Position numbers and translations under genes: made by a program
Shown: positions 1 through 7,919 of the stretch, one piece after another
Layout: each line of letters begins with the position of its first letter
Position numbering within the stretch: the stretch's first letter is position 1
The notes under the pieces: model-generated
Seen by the model: the letters and a program-made list of their open reading frames with translations, nothing else
Database searches by the model: none
Told to the model about the DNA's origin: nothing
Assembly (NCBI GenBank): GCA_036939755.1
Contig: JALLAZ010001645.1
Span: 1-10,302, forward strand
Direction of reading: 5' to 3'
DNA: 10,302 nucleotides
Source of the DNA: Stephanodiscus triporus
Lineage: Eukaryota > Bacillariophyta > Thalassiosirophyceae > Thalassiosirales > Thalassiosiraceae

Positions 1-1821
1 CTCCGCGTATCCGCGTCCGAGGCGTTCGACAACCTCACGCCGGAGAAGGTCAGGAAGGCGATGCCGCTCGATCTCAAGATCGATCGGGGTTCCGGGGAGG
101 CGTGCGTGTCCGGCGTGGGGGGGTACCTTCGATCGTACGCCTCGGCGTTCGTCGCGTCGTCTTCTTCTTCCTCTTCTTCCTCGGGAGGAGGAGGAGGAGG
201 GGGAGGGGGAAAGAGGAGGTCGTACTGGGACGGGATGATCCACCTCGACGACGTCATCGTCGGACGACGGGGCGTATCGTCTCACGAGGCCACGACGACG
301 ACGAAGGCGACGACGACCGCGCGAGCTCGTGACGACGTCGACGCGATGGACGGCGGGCAGAAGGGGCGAGGCTGCGGGGAACGATCGCGACGATCGCGCA
401 TCGTCGTCGTTGGAGGAAGAGGAGGAGGCGATGTCAAAAAACATTACCGCGACCACGACCACGACCACGACGGTTGTGGTAGGGGACGACGCGAGGGCCA
501 TGGTCGAGGCGAAGGATGCACACAATCATCGCACAACGAAGAAGAGGACGGAGGGCGGCGCAAATAATAATAACAAGCTACCGAGGATAGGACAGACGTT
601 CCCGTCCTGCGTGAGCGAGATTTGGAAGAACACCCAGACTTCGGCACGCGCGTGCTGCCGTCGAAGGTCACGGGTTCCGAGGCGCGCGTCGTGTATGTCC
701 AACTGAAGGACGAGAACGGCGACTTGGATCTGCTCGAGTTGGAAAAGGTGTCCGGGGATACCTACGAGATCACGATCGACGGATTCGACGGGTACGGCGG
801 AACGTCGTGGACATACGGCATCGTGGCCGAGGACATCAGGGGCAAGAGGAGGTACGCGGATGGCATATCGTTCGACATCGTGACGTCCGGCGGTTTGGGA
901 GGGAGGGATGAGGACGACGGAGACGACGACGAGGACGACGAGGAGGGGGAGGAGGACTCGCCCATGCCGAGGAAGTACGAGACCGACTCCGACTGGTCCT
1001 ACGGCGGGACCGTCCAATCCGCGACCGGGAGGATATTGTTCGAGTTCGACGGCTCGGACGAGACGTACGTGTGCACCGGCACGGTCGTGCACGACGGTCC
1101 CGACGGCGACACGCCCGATCACGACAACGGCCGCTCGATAGTGCAGACGGCCGCGCACTGCGCGTACTCCGACGCGCTCGGGAAATTCGCGACGAGGGCG
1201 GTGTTCGTGCCCGACCAGGACAGCACGATCGGGAAGGAGAGCGACTACGATTGCGACAACGACAGGTACGGCTGCTGGCACCTGAGCTACGCGATCGTCG
1301 CCGAGGGATGGACGAAATCGGGCTTCCCCGAGAACGTGCCGTACGACTACGCGTACTACGTCGCGTACGACGATCCCGCCGCGCACGCGGGGGGGTACGA
1401 CGAGGGACTTACGGGCGTCCTCGACGTCGACGTTCGCTCGATGAGGGTCGACTTCGACGCGACTGTCGACGACGGCGAGTTCGTCTTCTCTGTCGGATAC
1501 TCTGCGGACAGAGACCCGAGCCTACGGCACTGCGCGATGGAACGCACCACGATCAACGGCGTGGAGTGGTACGAGAATTACTGGCTCGATAGTTGCGCCA
1601 TGACGGGGGGGGCGTCCGGCGGGCCGTGGCTGGTAGACGTCGACGCCGACGGGGTCGGGACGTTGATATCCGTGAATTCCTGGGGTTTCGCCCACAAGAT
1701 CGGAATGGCGGGGCCGAATCTAAGGACGAGCAGCGGCAGCCTCGCGGAGTGCCTGTACAACGAGGCCAAGGATTCGAAGGATCCTGGCAGCGAGGGGGGT
1801 TACATAGTTAGCAGTTGTTGA
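1..1821 (+). CDS. Secreted trypsin-like (S1 family) serine protease, 5' partial, two probable frameshifts
   Basis: Serine endopeptidase, probably secreted; its N-terminus lies outside the window. The reading frame is open from base 1 (LTPEKVRKAMPLDLKID region, then nine Ser and nine Gly). Bases 592-870 encode an Ig/Fn3-like beta domain (VVYVQLKDENG, SWTYGIVAEDIRGK), 904-957 a nearly all-acidic linker, and about 985-1818 the protease domain. The triad is visible: His in TAAHC (1156-1158), Asp in PYDYAYYV (1345-1347), Ser in GGASGGPW (1615-1617), with Cys pairs expected for trypsin folds (first at 1072-1074 and 1159-1161). Three TAA codons at 565-573 block frame 1, but frame 2 is open there and reads sensibly (EEEEEAMSKNIT, then LPRIGQTFPS). 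Shifts at the G run 363-366 and the C run 633-635 would link all parts. The gene is much more GC-rich than its neighbours. The protease call is firm; the exact N-terminal structure (indels or introns) is inferred. Confidence 0.85.
157..210 (+). repeat. Coding Ser9-Gly9 microsatellite
   Basis: A TCT/TCC/TCG run (157-183) followed directly by GGA/GGG codons (184-210) encodes nine serines and then nine glycines in the protease linker. The pyrimidine half and the purine half are roughly complementary and could fold back. It is a likely place for length variation. Confidence 0.8.
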
Positions 1822-2080
1822 GGGTTGAGATGCTCCGCCCACCCTCAGGTCGAAGTATGTACTCCTAATATATATAATAGAGCGGTTGTTTTTTCGTGCG
1901 TAATGTGATGTTTTATGTCGTGATTGGGGCACGTGTTTCCCCTTCATATGTAGCATTCCTTTTGACTAAGAAGTCAGCCATTCCGCCGTCTCCGAATCTA
2001 AACCCCGTTCATCACGATGTGTAATCACCAAGGCCAAGCATTGTTCAGCGTTCGCCAAGCCATGCAACCCGCTCTCTCCC
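1822..2080. other. Convergent intergenic spacer
   Basis: The spacer holds the 3' ends of the protease (+) and the parvulin gene (-). An AT-rich patch at 1866-1880 (TA repeats) may belong to the protease 3' UTR or poly(A) region. No gene and no strong structure were seen. Confidence 0.5.
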
Positions 2081-2661
2081 TCAGGCTATCCTGTAGATCA
2101 GGTGATACCCGGAATCGGTGCTGACTATCCCTGACATTTCCCCGACGTTCAAACCGAAGCTCGCGTCCTCGAACGGTCTTTGCATCGCACCCCTTCCGAA
2201 GTATCCCAGATCGCCATTGTTCCTGCAGGACGAACAATCGCTCCTCGCGGCCGCTTACCATCCGAGAGGATCGCGCGGCGGCGGCGGCGGAGGGGGAACG
2301 GGAGGAGGGGGGGGGGAAGAGGATCGAATACGGTAAATCGCGAAGGGAAGAAAAAAGAAACGCGAGCTTGAGTCGGGCGAGTTCGACAATTTCTCCCTCG
2401 CGACGACACGCGACCACCCCGACGACGACATCCATATCATCATGAGTGGTCGAGGCCGTGATAATTTTATGTATGTCGCTCACCATACTTCGGGAATGCG
2501 GAGGCGACGCCCTCCGAGTGGATGCGCGCCTCGTACGACTGGAGCTCGGCGAGGGCCTCGGCGGGGGAGAGCGTGACCTGAGCGCCGGTGCGACGGGAGA
2601 TGGGGTTGCGGGAGCCCGTGTGCTTGATTAGGAGGTGGGCCGTGCGGACTTGATCGGTCAT
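2081..2661 (-). CDS. PIN1: Pin1-type parvulin peptidyl-prolyl cis-trans isomerase, two exons
   Basis: Isomerises phospho-Ser/Thr-Pro bonds. Exon 1 (2661-2484) starts at ATG ([14 protein letters not shown]) and ends AAG TAT G before donor GTGAGC. Exon 2 (2253-2081) follows acceptor TAAG and reads AAARSDCSS, then [20 protein letters not shown], then [13 protein letters not shown] and TGA. The intron (2254-2483, 230 bases) is phase 1. The 116-aa product has only the PPIase domain and no WW domain, like plant-type Pin1. Human Pin1 active-site residues map as His59 to H9, Cys113 to C66, Met130 to M83, Phe134 to F87, Ser154 to S107 and His157 to H110. Of the phosphate-binding basic residues, Lys63 (K13) and Arg68 (R18) are kept, but Arg69 is N19, with R23/R24 nearby. 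It is divergent from the Cys-repeat gene at 2916, with 254 bases between the start codons. The domain match and splice sites leave little doubt. Confidence 0.93.
2280..2316 (+). repeat. G-rich tract in the parvulin intron (possible G-quadruplex)
   Basis: The + strand has GCGGCGGCGG, then runs of 5, 3, 2 and 10 G with short spacers. On the transcribed (-) sense strand this is a C/T tract 27-63 bases upstream of the acceptor at 2254, so it may serve as an extended polypyrimidine tract. G4 potential is inferred from the run lengths only. Confidence 0.55.
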
Positions 2662-2915
2662 GTTGAGAGTTTGCTTGTGCCTGGACCACTGCCTACTTAC
2701 TTCTTGGTAGATACCTCTATAAATACGATACGCTCACTTGAAACATAACGCAGCTTGCCGGAAAATCTGACTGTTGTCATTGCCCGCGTAGGAATAGTAT
2801 TCCTTCGAGACCAATGACAGCGTAATAAAAGACGTGCAACAAACAAAATATCTCGGCACATCATGATTTCCATCTTTTCAAGCACGTTGACAGATCAAAA
2901 CACTCTCCTTCCAAG
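2662..2915. promoter_or_regulatory. Shared divergent promoter region
   Basis: This 254-base space separates the start codons of the parvulin gene (-) and the Cys-repeat gene (+), so it must hold both 5' UTRs and core promoters. A TATA-like TATAAATA lies at 2718-2725. It reads TATTTATA on the other strand, about 57 bases from the parvulin ATG and 190 from the other start. Its use is unproven. Confidence 0.4.
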
Positions 2916-3797
2916 ATGAATGTCTCTGATGACTTATCAGACCTATCGGCGAGTATAGACGACAGGTCGTTGGTTCCAAGCGAAAGGAGTTCCACGCCAC
3001 TCAATACCAACAAAGACAAAGGGTCGATCCCGTCTAATGTCTTCAACCCTCGGGAAGTGGGGTATACCGAACATCTTCTTGATAAAGTGCGGGAGCGAGG
3101 TTACACCATGGGACATTTTCGCGACGTTGTTCGATTCGGATGCCGATGGCAGGAGAGAGACTGCTGGAAATTCATGTATCAGCGGGTATTAGTCATAACG
3201 GATAGCAATGTTGAAGTTGGGATCACCATGTACGACGTGTACGAGAGAGACACAAACTGTGCAAGATGTGATTCAGGAAATGATATGTGTGCCTGTGGAT
3301 TCTGCAAGGGTTGCTGTATGAGCAGTGATGAATCCAATCCGAAGTGTCCTGGTTGTAAAAGGAGAGGTCTTAAACTGTGTGCTCGTGGCTTCTGCGGCTG
3401 TTGCTGCTTTGGATGTTACATTTGCACCGGAGAGGATGAAAGTGGGACTAACAGCGAGGAGGGGAGTGCTAGTAGCATCCCTGCTTACGTCACTCTGGGG
3501 AATGAGAGTGATACAAACAGCGAGGAATCCAATCGTTGGTGTCCTGGTTGTAGAGAGAGAGTTCCAGAATTGTGCGCTCGTGGATTCTGCAGATATTGCT
3601 GCTATGGGTGTAAAATTTGCTCATGTCCAGGTTGTCGTAGAAAAATCGAAAAATGCGAAAGAGGATATTGTGCCGATTGCTGCTGGGGTTGTCCAAAATG
3701 CTTAGGTGGAGAGGAAGCAAGTGAAAGTGACATCAATACAAAAAGCAGTGGGGAGGAAGATGATTCTTATAGTAGTGAAGAGGACGAGGATAGTTGA
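2916..3797 (+). CDS. Unfamiliar protein: DUF4258-like N-terminal domain plus four Cys-rich repeats
   Basis: A single exon of 293 aa starting at ATG (MNVSDDLSDL), with no signal peptide. Residues 1-45 are a Ser/Asp-rich, probably disordered lead. Residues 47-108 (YTEHLLDKVRERGYT, RDVVRFG, VLVITDSNVEVGITMYDVYE) resemble the DUF4258-type pattern of H..R..ERG, helix, V..G, then beta strands ending T.Y. Residues 115-262 carry four repeats spaced C-x2-C-x6/7-C-x4-C-x2-CC-x2-C-x2-C (115-134 shortened; 144-170; 209-235; 237-262), with cores such as CPGC, CARGFC and CCFGC. Ser/Glu spacers separate them and an acidic tail (EEDDSYSSEEDEDS) ends the protein. Cys spacing suggests metal binding, probably zinc, or a redox or metallothionein-like role; this is inference. 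I recognise no known family for the repeat. Codon use is less GC-rich than in the protease. Confidence 0.82.
   Translation: MNVSDDLSDLSASIDDRSLVPSERSSTPLNTNKDKGSIPSNVFNPREVGYTEHLLDKVRERGYTMGHFRDVVRFGCRWQERDCWKFMYQRVLVITDSNVEVGITMYDVYERDTNCARCDSGNDMCACGFCKGCCMSSDESNPKCPGCKRRGLKLCARGFCGCCCFGCYICTGEDESGTNSEEGSASSIPAYVTLGNESDTNSEESNRWCPGCRERVPELCARGFCRYCCYGCKICSCPGCRRKIEKCERGYCADCCWGCPKCLGGEEASESDINTKSSGEEDDSYSSEEDEDS
3258..3701 (+). repeat. Four intragenic Cys-rich repeats
   Basis: Copies lie at 3258-3317, 3345-3425, 3540-3620 and 3624-3701. Copies 2 and 3 still share DNA runs (GTGTCCTGGTTGTA, GTGCTCGTGG or GTGCGCTCGTGG, and AATCCAATC just before), so they are the more recent duplication. Copy 1 has lost the last two Cys; copies 3 and 4 are almost fused. 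Confidence 0.8.
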
Positions 3798-3805
3798 TTC
3801 GACAT

Positions 3806-3851
3806 AACGATGACGACGACGATGACGAAGATGATGAGTATGACGAATATG
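3806..3851 (+). repeat. GAC/GAT/GAA tract just after the Cys-repeat gene
   Basis: Nine bases after the stop codon a GAN trinucleotide tract begins. In a frame different from the upstream gene it would encode an Asp/Glu run and stay open to the TGA at 3905-3907. See the finding on a possible former acidic tail. Confidence 0.6.
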
Positions 3852-4250
3852 TCGAGATTTTCTTTAATAGATCAAATCCATTTGCTGAACTAACTCATTG
3901 TGTGTGAGAGTTTAAAGCAACTAAATATTCATTTCATGCAGATATGGTGAAGCAAGAGACAAGACTGCTTCTAACAATCTGCTTTATCAATAAACTAATG
4001 CACACCCATCACTCATAATCTTGGTCCACCGCCATCTCAGGATTTGAAAAAGCCTTTAACAAGCTCCACATGACCATTTTCGACTCTCGCGAGACGATGG
4101 CAGTGAAGAACACCCGACTGCATGATTCGACACTGAGTTTTCCATTATGAATAGAACTCCTTGATAACAATCATTAATGATTGTACCATGTTCATGCCAT
4201 TTGATGGCCATAGGACTAAGCATATACATAATTTCACAAATAGGCGACTA
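3852..4250. other. Intergenic, convergent
   Basis: No convincing gene on either strand. It holds the 3' ends of the Cys-repeat gene (+) and of the plastid-type small gene (-), and one AATAAA. Confidence 0.5.
3989..3994 (+). terminator. Possible poly(A) signal
   Basis: AATAAA, 192 bases after the stop of the Cys-repeat gene. A plausible hexamer, but diatom polyadenylation signals are loosely conserved. Confidence 0.3.
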
Positions 4251-4685
4251 TTACTCGTCCTTTTTCAACTTGATTTTCAATGTGTCTTTGATTTTTGTCC
4301 CGAACGATTTGATCTTGGACATTTTGGCCCATTCTAGCAGAGGCTGCTTAGTGTTTTCTTCTCCTCCATCCGTGGAGCCTTCGAGGGTGCTCGAAGTGGT
4401 GACCTCTTCTTCCGCCTGCGAGTCATCGCTGTCATCGACATCATCAACCATACTACCATCTGTGGACTTGATATGCTTCATTATGATTGCGAGCGTCAAC
4501 TCCAAATCCTCTTCTTGAGATTTGGCGGCTTTGTTGTTGCGTCCCAAGCCAACTTTGACGCACAATCGACCAAATTTCATATTGGAGGCAACATTGTCAC
4601 TGGTTACACTTCCTGGCGCGAATGCTGGTATGGCGGGTGCTATTGCTAGCAAAGCGGCGATGCAGAAGTGGAAGAGCGATTTCAT
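4251..4685 (-). CDS. Small plastid-targeted protein of unknown function
   Basis: 144 aa from ATG at 4685. Residues 1-21 form a signal peptide (MKSLFHFCIAALLAIAPAIP, then A), followed at once by F22-A23-P24. The AFAP junction matches the diatom motif where the ER signal is cut before Phe and a transit peptide follows, so import into the complex plastid is likely. The mature part has a helical stretch (EEDLELTLAIIMKHIKS, about 58-74), an acidic Ser/Thr-rich middle (80-112), and a strongly basic C-terminus (KMSKIKSFGTKIKDTLKIKL). No known domain is recognised. The acidic and basic halves could contact a charged partner or membrane, but that is speculation. Two perfect short hairpins lie in the leader just upstream of the ATG. 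Confidence 0.72.
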   Translation of the reverse strand: MKSLFHFCIAALLAIAPAIPAFAPGSVTSDNVASNMKFGRLCVKVGLGRNNKAAKSQEEDLELTLAIIMKHIKSTDGSMVDDVDDSDDSQAEEEVTTSSTLEGSTDGGEENTKQPLLEWAKMSKIKSFGTKIKDTLKIKLKKDE

Positions 4686-4700
4686 TGTGGACTAGAGTAT

Positions 4701-4720
4701 TGAATTGTTGTGTCAATTCA
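4701..4720 (-). other. Leader hairpin 1
   Basis: TGAATTG (4701-4707) pairs with CAATTCA (4714-4720) across a 6-base loop, beginning 15 bases upstream of the start codon of the plastid-type gene. Confidence 0.5.
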
Positions 4721-4732
4721 GCTCCTGCGTCT

Positions 4733-4758
4733 GAGGTAGAGTGAGCTCTCTCTACCTC
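4733..4758 (-). other. Leader hairpin 2
   Basis: GAGGTAGAG (4733-4741) is the exact reverse complement of CTCTACCTC (4750-4758), with an 8-base loop. It sits 12 bases upstream (in transcript sense) of hairpin 1, in the probable 5' UTR. Confidence 0.5.
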
Positions 4759-5495
4759 GAACTTGGTGGTGGGTTTTCTTCCTTGAGACACTGGTATTGT
4801 TTGTGGATAGAATCCTTCGATGGGATAGCCAGAGACGGATTTGTGAGGAATCTGCTGCAAAGGGTGATTCAGTGAGGCCGCGCCGATGTGAAAATCCACA
4901 CACACAAGTGAATGACGAACGCCATATCCTTCACCCTTCACCTTCCGCGGTGGGGGTATTTTCCCCTCGGTACTGTAGTCAACAGAGGATTCTTTAGGAC
5001 AGGACAGGGGGGTATGTAGAACCAAACACCCAAGGTAGCAACAGCAGTGAGTATGATGACATTTTGCCGAACCGTTAAAACAAAATACATGTTGCTCACA
5101 ATATCGCATTCGTGGTGAAATGGCAGAACGATCAATACAAAGATTATTCAGTTTGAAATGTCGTCGGGAAGTTAATGCAAATAAGATATCATTTTCCATG
5201 CTTGTGTTATTCTACCATGTTGAACAGTCACCCAACTGTAGGTCGACCATGTATTCGACATAAGATGCTTTTGAGAGGATGAGATCTATTGCATACTCCA
5301 AATCCTAACAGATATGATGAGTTCTTTTCCCACTAATCAGCGTATGATATATCATCATAATCCAAGTGCGTATTGTACCCTCCGATGATTAAATTCAGTA
5401 GTCCTTCACCCAAAAATACTAATCTCCTCCCGTTTGATTCAAATCAACACAAACAACCATGAGCCCATTTCTCCCCGACTCCAAAATAGGCAGAT
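4759..5495. other. Intergenic, no convincing gene
   Basis: A 200-codon minus-strand frame crosses much of this stretch (5199-4597), but it has no domain, hydrophobic pattern or repeat, is rich in His and Cys, and overlaps the start of the plastid-type gene in another frame. I treat it as chance. A 12-base palindrome (ATGATATATCAT) lies at 5344-5355. Confidence 0.45.
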
Positions 5496-6013
5496 TCAAT
5501 CGGCATGACCATCCAGTTGGAAATCGCCCACCTGCTCTCTCTTTTTTTTCTCAACCTCCTCGGGTTCAAATCCGGTGTAAATGATGTAAAACAGGGCAAT
5601 GAGGGGCGACATGGCGATTAAAAGCTGTGTGACAATTATTGAGTGTGCGAAAACGACAAATGTATTGAGTCGATTGTTGTGTGCTGCTGACGAAATATTC
5701 GAATAAAATTGAGTCCAATATAGGAGCCAAACAAGGCGCTGTAAGTGCAATGACAGATAGACGATATTGGGGCATTGAAAAAAATAATGGTGCCGTCATG
5801 AATAAACTCAATCATCTGCCTTGAACGGCAGAGGCTTCTGGGATCTCTGGGTGATAGGTTCCATCGCGGTCGGCATCAACAGCGCTATTGGCCACAGCGG
5901 GAATGCTTCTTATTGCTGGTCCCCGACCGATTCGTGGCATGCGCGGCATCACGCACCTTCAGACCATTTATAGCCATTTGGACGGGTGTGAGCGGCTCGT
6001 CGATGGATGGCAT
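5496..6013 (-). CDS. Doubtful small membrane protein, probably spliced
   Basis: The 3' piece (5738-5496, 80 codons plus TGA) follows a good acceptor (CTTACAG, 5745-5739). It encodes one or two membrane helices (TFVVFAHSIIVTQLLIAM, SPLIALFYIIY) and a charged tail (FEPEEVEKKKREQVGDFQL). Two upstream joins keep phase 0. (a) ATG at 6013, MPSIDEPLTPVQMAINGLK, then donor AAG|GTGCGT, with a 218-base intron. (b) ATG at 5949, 41 codons including DADRDGTYHPEIPEASA, then weak donor GTTCAA at 5826, with an 88-base intron. Model (a) has the better splice sites; (b) has a very protein-like stretch. I do not recognise the protein. A plus-strand frame over 5827-5970 also looks protein-like, so strand and structure are uncertain. 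Confidence 0.33.
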
Positions 6014-6304
6014 CTTGATGTATGAGAAAAATACACAGAGATAATGATAGTTTGATCGATGGAGGTCGCGTCGGCAGCGAATGCAAAACAACTGGAGGAG
6101 GTGAAGGACTTGTGACGATGGGTGGAAGTGGAAAGAGTTGGAGGGGTGGCGAGGAGAGAAGCAGTCAGCAGGCAGGCCACGTAGGAATAGTAATCAGGTA
6201 CGTAGTCTGGATGTAGTAGAGTAGAGAAACAGAACCTTGCCACAATGCTTTTCGGCCTTCGGTTTGGGTTGGAGGAGTAGAGGAGTTTTAGTCGTTGGAG
6301 AACC
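6014..6304. promoter_or_regulatory. Upstream region of the PDZ gene, possibly divergent
   Basis: 291 bases between the ATG of the PDZ-domain gene (+) and the proposed ATG of the membrane protein (-). Purine-rich GGAGG/GTAGAG stretches occur (6094-6240). No clear TATA box was seen. Confidence 0.35.
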
Positions 6305-7178
6305 ATGCCCAGTTCAGTACCAACCTTGGTGGTGCTGTTCATTTTATACAACGTGGCGAATGCTTTAGCGCTCTCCACGCCTCCTGTCAGCGTAGTCAAT
6401 CGCCGTCATGCATCGCCCAAGGCGAGAGCGCACCAACTGCACTTGCGTCCCTTATTTTCGCAAATTAGCAACGACGACACAGAGAATTTACTCGAAAAGG
6501 CGCGAAGGTTGAGGCAGGAGATATCGGTTATCGAATCGTCGAAAGTGGAGATGCAGATGGAGAAAGATGCGAAGGAACGGGCACGACAAGTGGCTGAAAT
6601 GGAAATGAAAGAGCAAAAAAACAACCTGCGAATGAGGTACAGTGCGGAAATTCCCATATTGAAAGATATGGGCGAGGAAGTTATGGAACGTGTTGATTTC
6701 CCTCCTAGATTAAAAGGGGGTGAGTCCGCGCAGATATGTGTAATCTGTCGCAATTGTTTTGTGATTGTAATTTGGAATGCTAATTAGCGCTTTCTTGCAC
6801 GGACGTGGTCGGGGCTATTCGCGGCTAGGGAAATCACGCATTGTCACTATACGGGCACCCCTGCCGTTGGGACTTGTTCTTGGAGAGGAAGCGTCTGTGC
6901 CAGGCTTCATATCTGTTGATGAAGTAGCGCCAAACGGAAATGGAGCGTCTGCGGGTGTAAAGCAGGGAGATATTGTTAGAGCCATAACAGCTTGCCAAAC
7001 TACCATGGAAACGCCAACTTGGCAGCTTCTTGCAGGTGGTATTGGTCAGCCTAAAACAAAACGGTTTATGTATTCAGTTGATGGTAGACCATTAGAGGAG
7101 GTATTGGATGCCATCGGGAGCAACAGGATGGATGTTCAAGAAAGAGATGTGTGGTTGGTTTTGGAAAGGATGGATTAA
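6305..7178 (+). CDS. Signal-peptide, coiled-coil and PDZ-like domain protein, two exons
   Basis: Exon 1 (6305-6719) starts at ATG and ends AAA GGG G before donor GTGAGT. Exon 2 (6829-7178) follows acceptor GGCTAG; the 109-base phase-1 intron (6720-6828) has stops, and reading through would cut the protein at 160 aa. The joined protein is 254 aa. Residues 1-20 are a signal peptide (LVVLFILYNVANA), followed by LALSTPP and a basic Ser/His/Arg stretch to about 50. With Leu after the cut this could be a plastid presequence, though Phe is usual. Residues 57-115 form a charged coiled coil (LLEKARRLRQEISVIE, then KDAKERARQVAEMEMKEQ). Residues 141-225 look like a PDZ domain: PLPLGLVL as the carboxylate-binding loop, GFISVDEVAPNGNGASAG, and VKQGDIVRAI. 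The C-terminus (VQERDVWLVLER) closes the fold. Likely a plastid or secretory-route scaffold; partner unknown. Confidence 0.82.
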
Positions 7179-7896
7179 ACTAAGAGGAAGACAATTCCCA
7201 CTTGTTTTGGGAGACTTAAAACTGATGTAGAATATTTGGATGGAAAAGTCATTTCAATTGTATTATTGGTGCTAATCTGTATTGCAGAGTAAGTATTATC
7301 TCTCCACCTATTTTTAGAACATAGAATGGAAAAGATATTTGCCAGGTGTTCGTGACAAAGTCTCCAGTCTATTCTATTCTTGTTAGTTGTCTTGAGTCCC
7401 ATCCTCGCTGTCTCTATGGGAGAATAACAAACTTAAGGTATCCTGCATACTATCCAACTCCACCATCAGAGGTTGGTGACAGGGGGCAGCAGCTGCATCG
7501 TAGGATGCAGCATCTTGTTGGTGGTGGCAGTTGAAGGCTGACATGGCACCAGCAGAGAGAATGAAGGCAAAGGTTGGGGGCAATGTTTGGGTGTGTAGCA
7601 GTGGTGGCTGGTGGTGGCTGGCTGCAGTGGTAGATAACAATCATTGGGCAACAAAGGTGATGGCGGCGAAGAATCAACTGGGAAATTACCGCAAGACATT
7701 GATTACAAGTTGCCAATTTCATCCTTATATTTAATGATATGCAACTTTTATTACTATTAATAATAATAATGAAAATAATAATAATTTAAATTCACTACCA
7801 TAACACGATTATCTGCCAGAGGATTTTTTCCTACCTCTGGATTCATAGTCATTGGGCTTGGATAGCCCTCTTTTGATTTCCTGTTACTGTATCATC
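7179..7896. other. Intergenic, no convincing gene
   Basis: Short overlapping frames exist on both strands but are low complexity (CAG/GGT-rich, 7480-7630). One 8-bp perfect stem with a 4-base loop (GCTGCATC-GTAG-GATGCAGC) lies at 7492-7511. The 3' UTR of the PDZ gene must lie in the left part. Confidence 0.5.
7752..7793. repeat. AT-rich TAA/AAT microsatellite
   Basis: An imperfect run of TAA/AAT triplets with almost no G or C. Confidence 0.7.
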
Positions 7897-7919
7897 TTAA
7901 CAGCTTAACGGCTTAACTG
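7896..7919. repeat. Three tandem 8-mers CTTAACNG
   Basis: CTTAACAG, CTTAACGG and CTTAACTG in a row. The same word occurs inverted inside the fold-back element (GTTAAGCTGTTAA, 8789-8801), hinting at a shared repeat family. Confidence 0.55.

Noticed and set aside
479..577. In-frame 99-base intron (GTAGGG to CAAG) removing the TAA codons of the protease
   Set aside because: It would fix the frame, but the frame 2 text it removes (acidic and Thr-rich linker, then the Ig-like start) looks coding. Kept only as an alternative to the frameshift model.
622..624. Start codon for the protease at 622
   Set aside because: The codon is TTG, not ATG, and the Ig-like domain needs residues further upstream.
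526..1386. Minus-strand frame of 286 codons opposite the protease
   Set aside because: It is Val/Arg/His-rich, has no domain, and is the complement of clear protease codons in GC-rich DNA.
2025..2486. Minus-strand 153-codon frame
   Set aside because: It runs through the parvulin intron and reads exon 2 in the wrong frame; the spliced parvulin explains the region.
4597..5199. Minus-strand 200-codon frame
   Set aside because: No domain or signal; overlaps the presequence of the plastid-type gene in another frame; composition looks random.
5968..6399. Minus-strand 143-codon frame
   Set aside because: Overlaps the start of the PDZ gene and has a random Ser/Thr/His mix.
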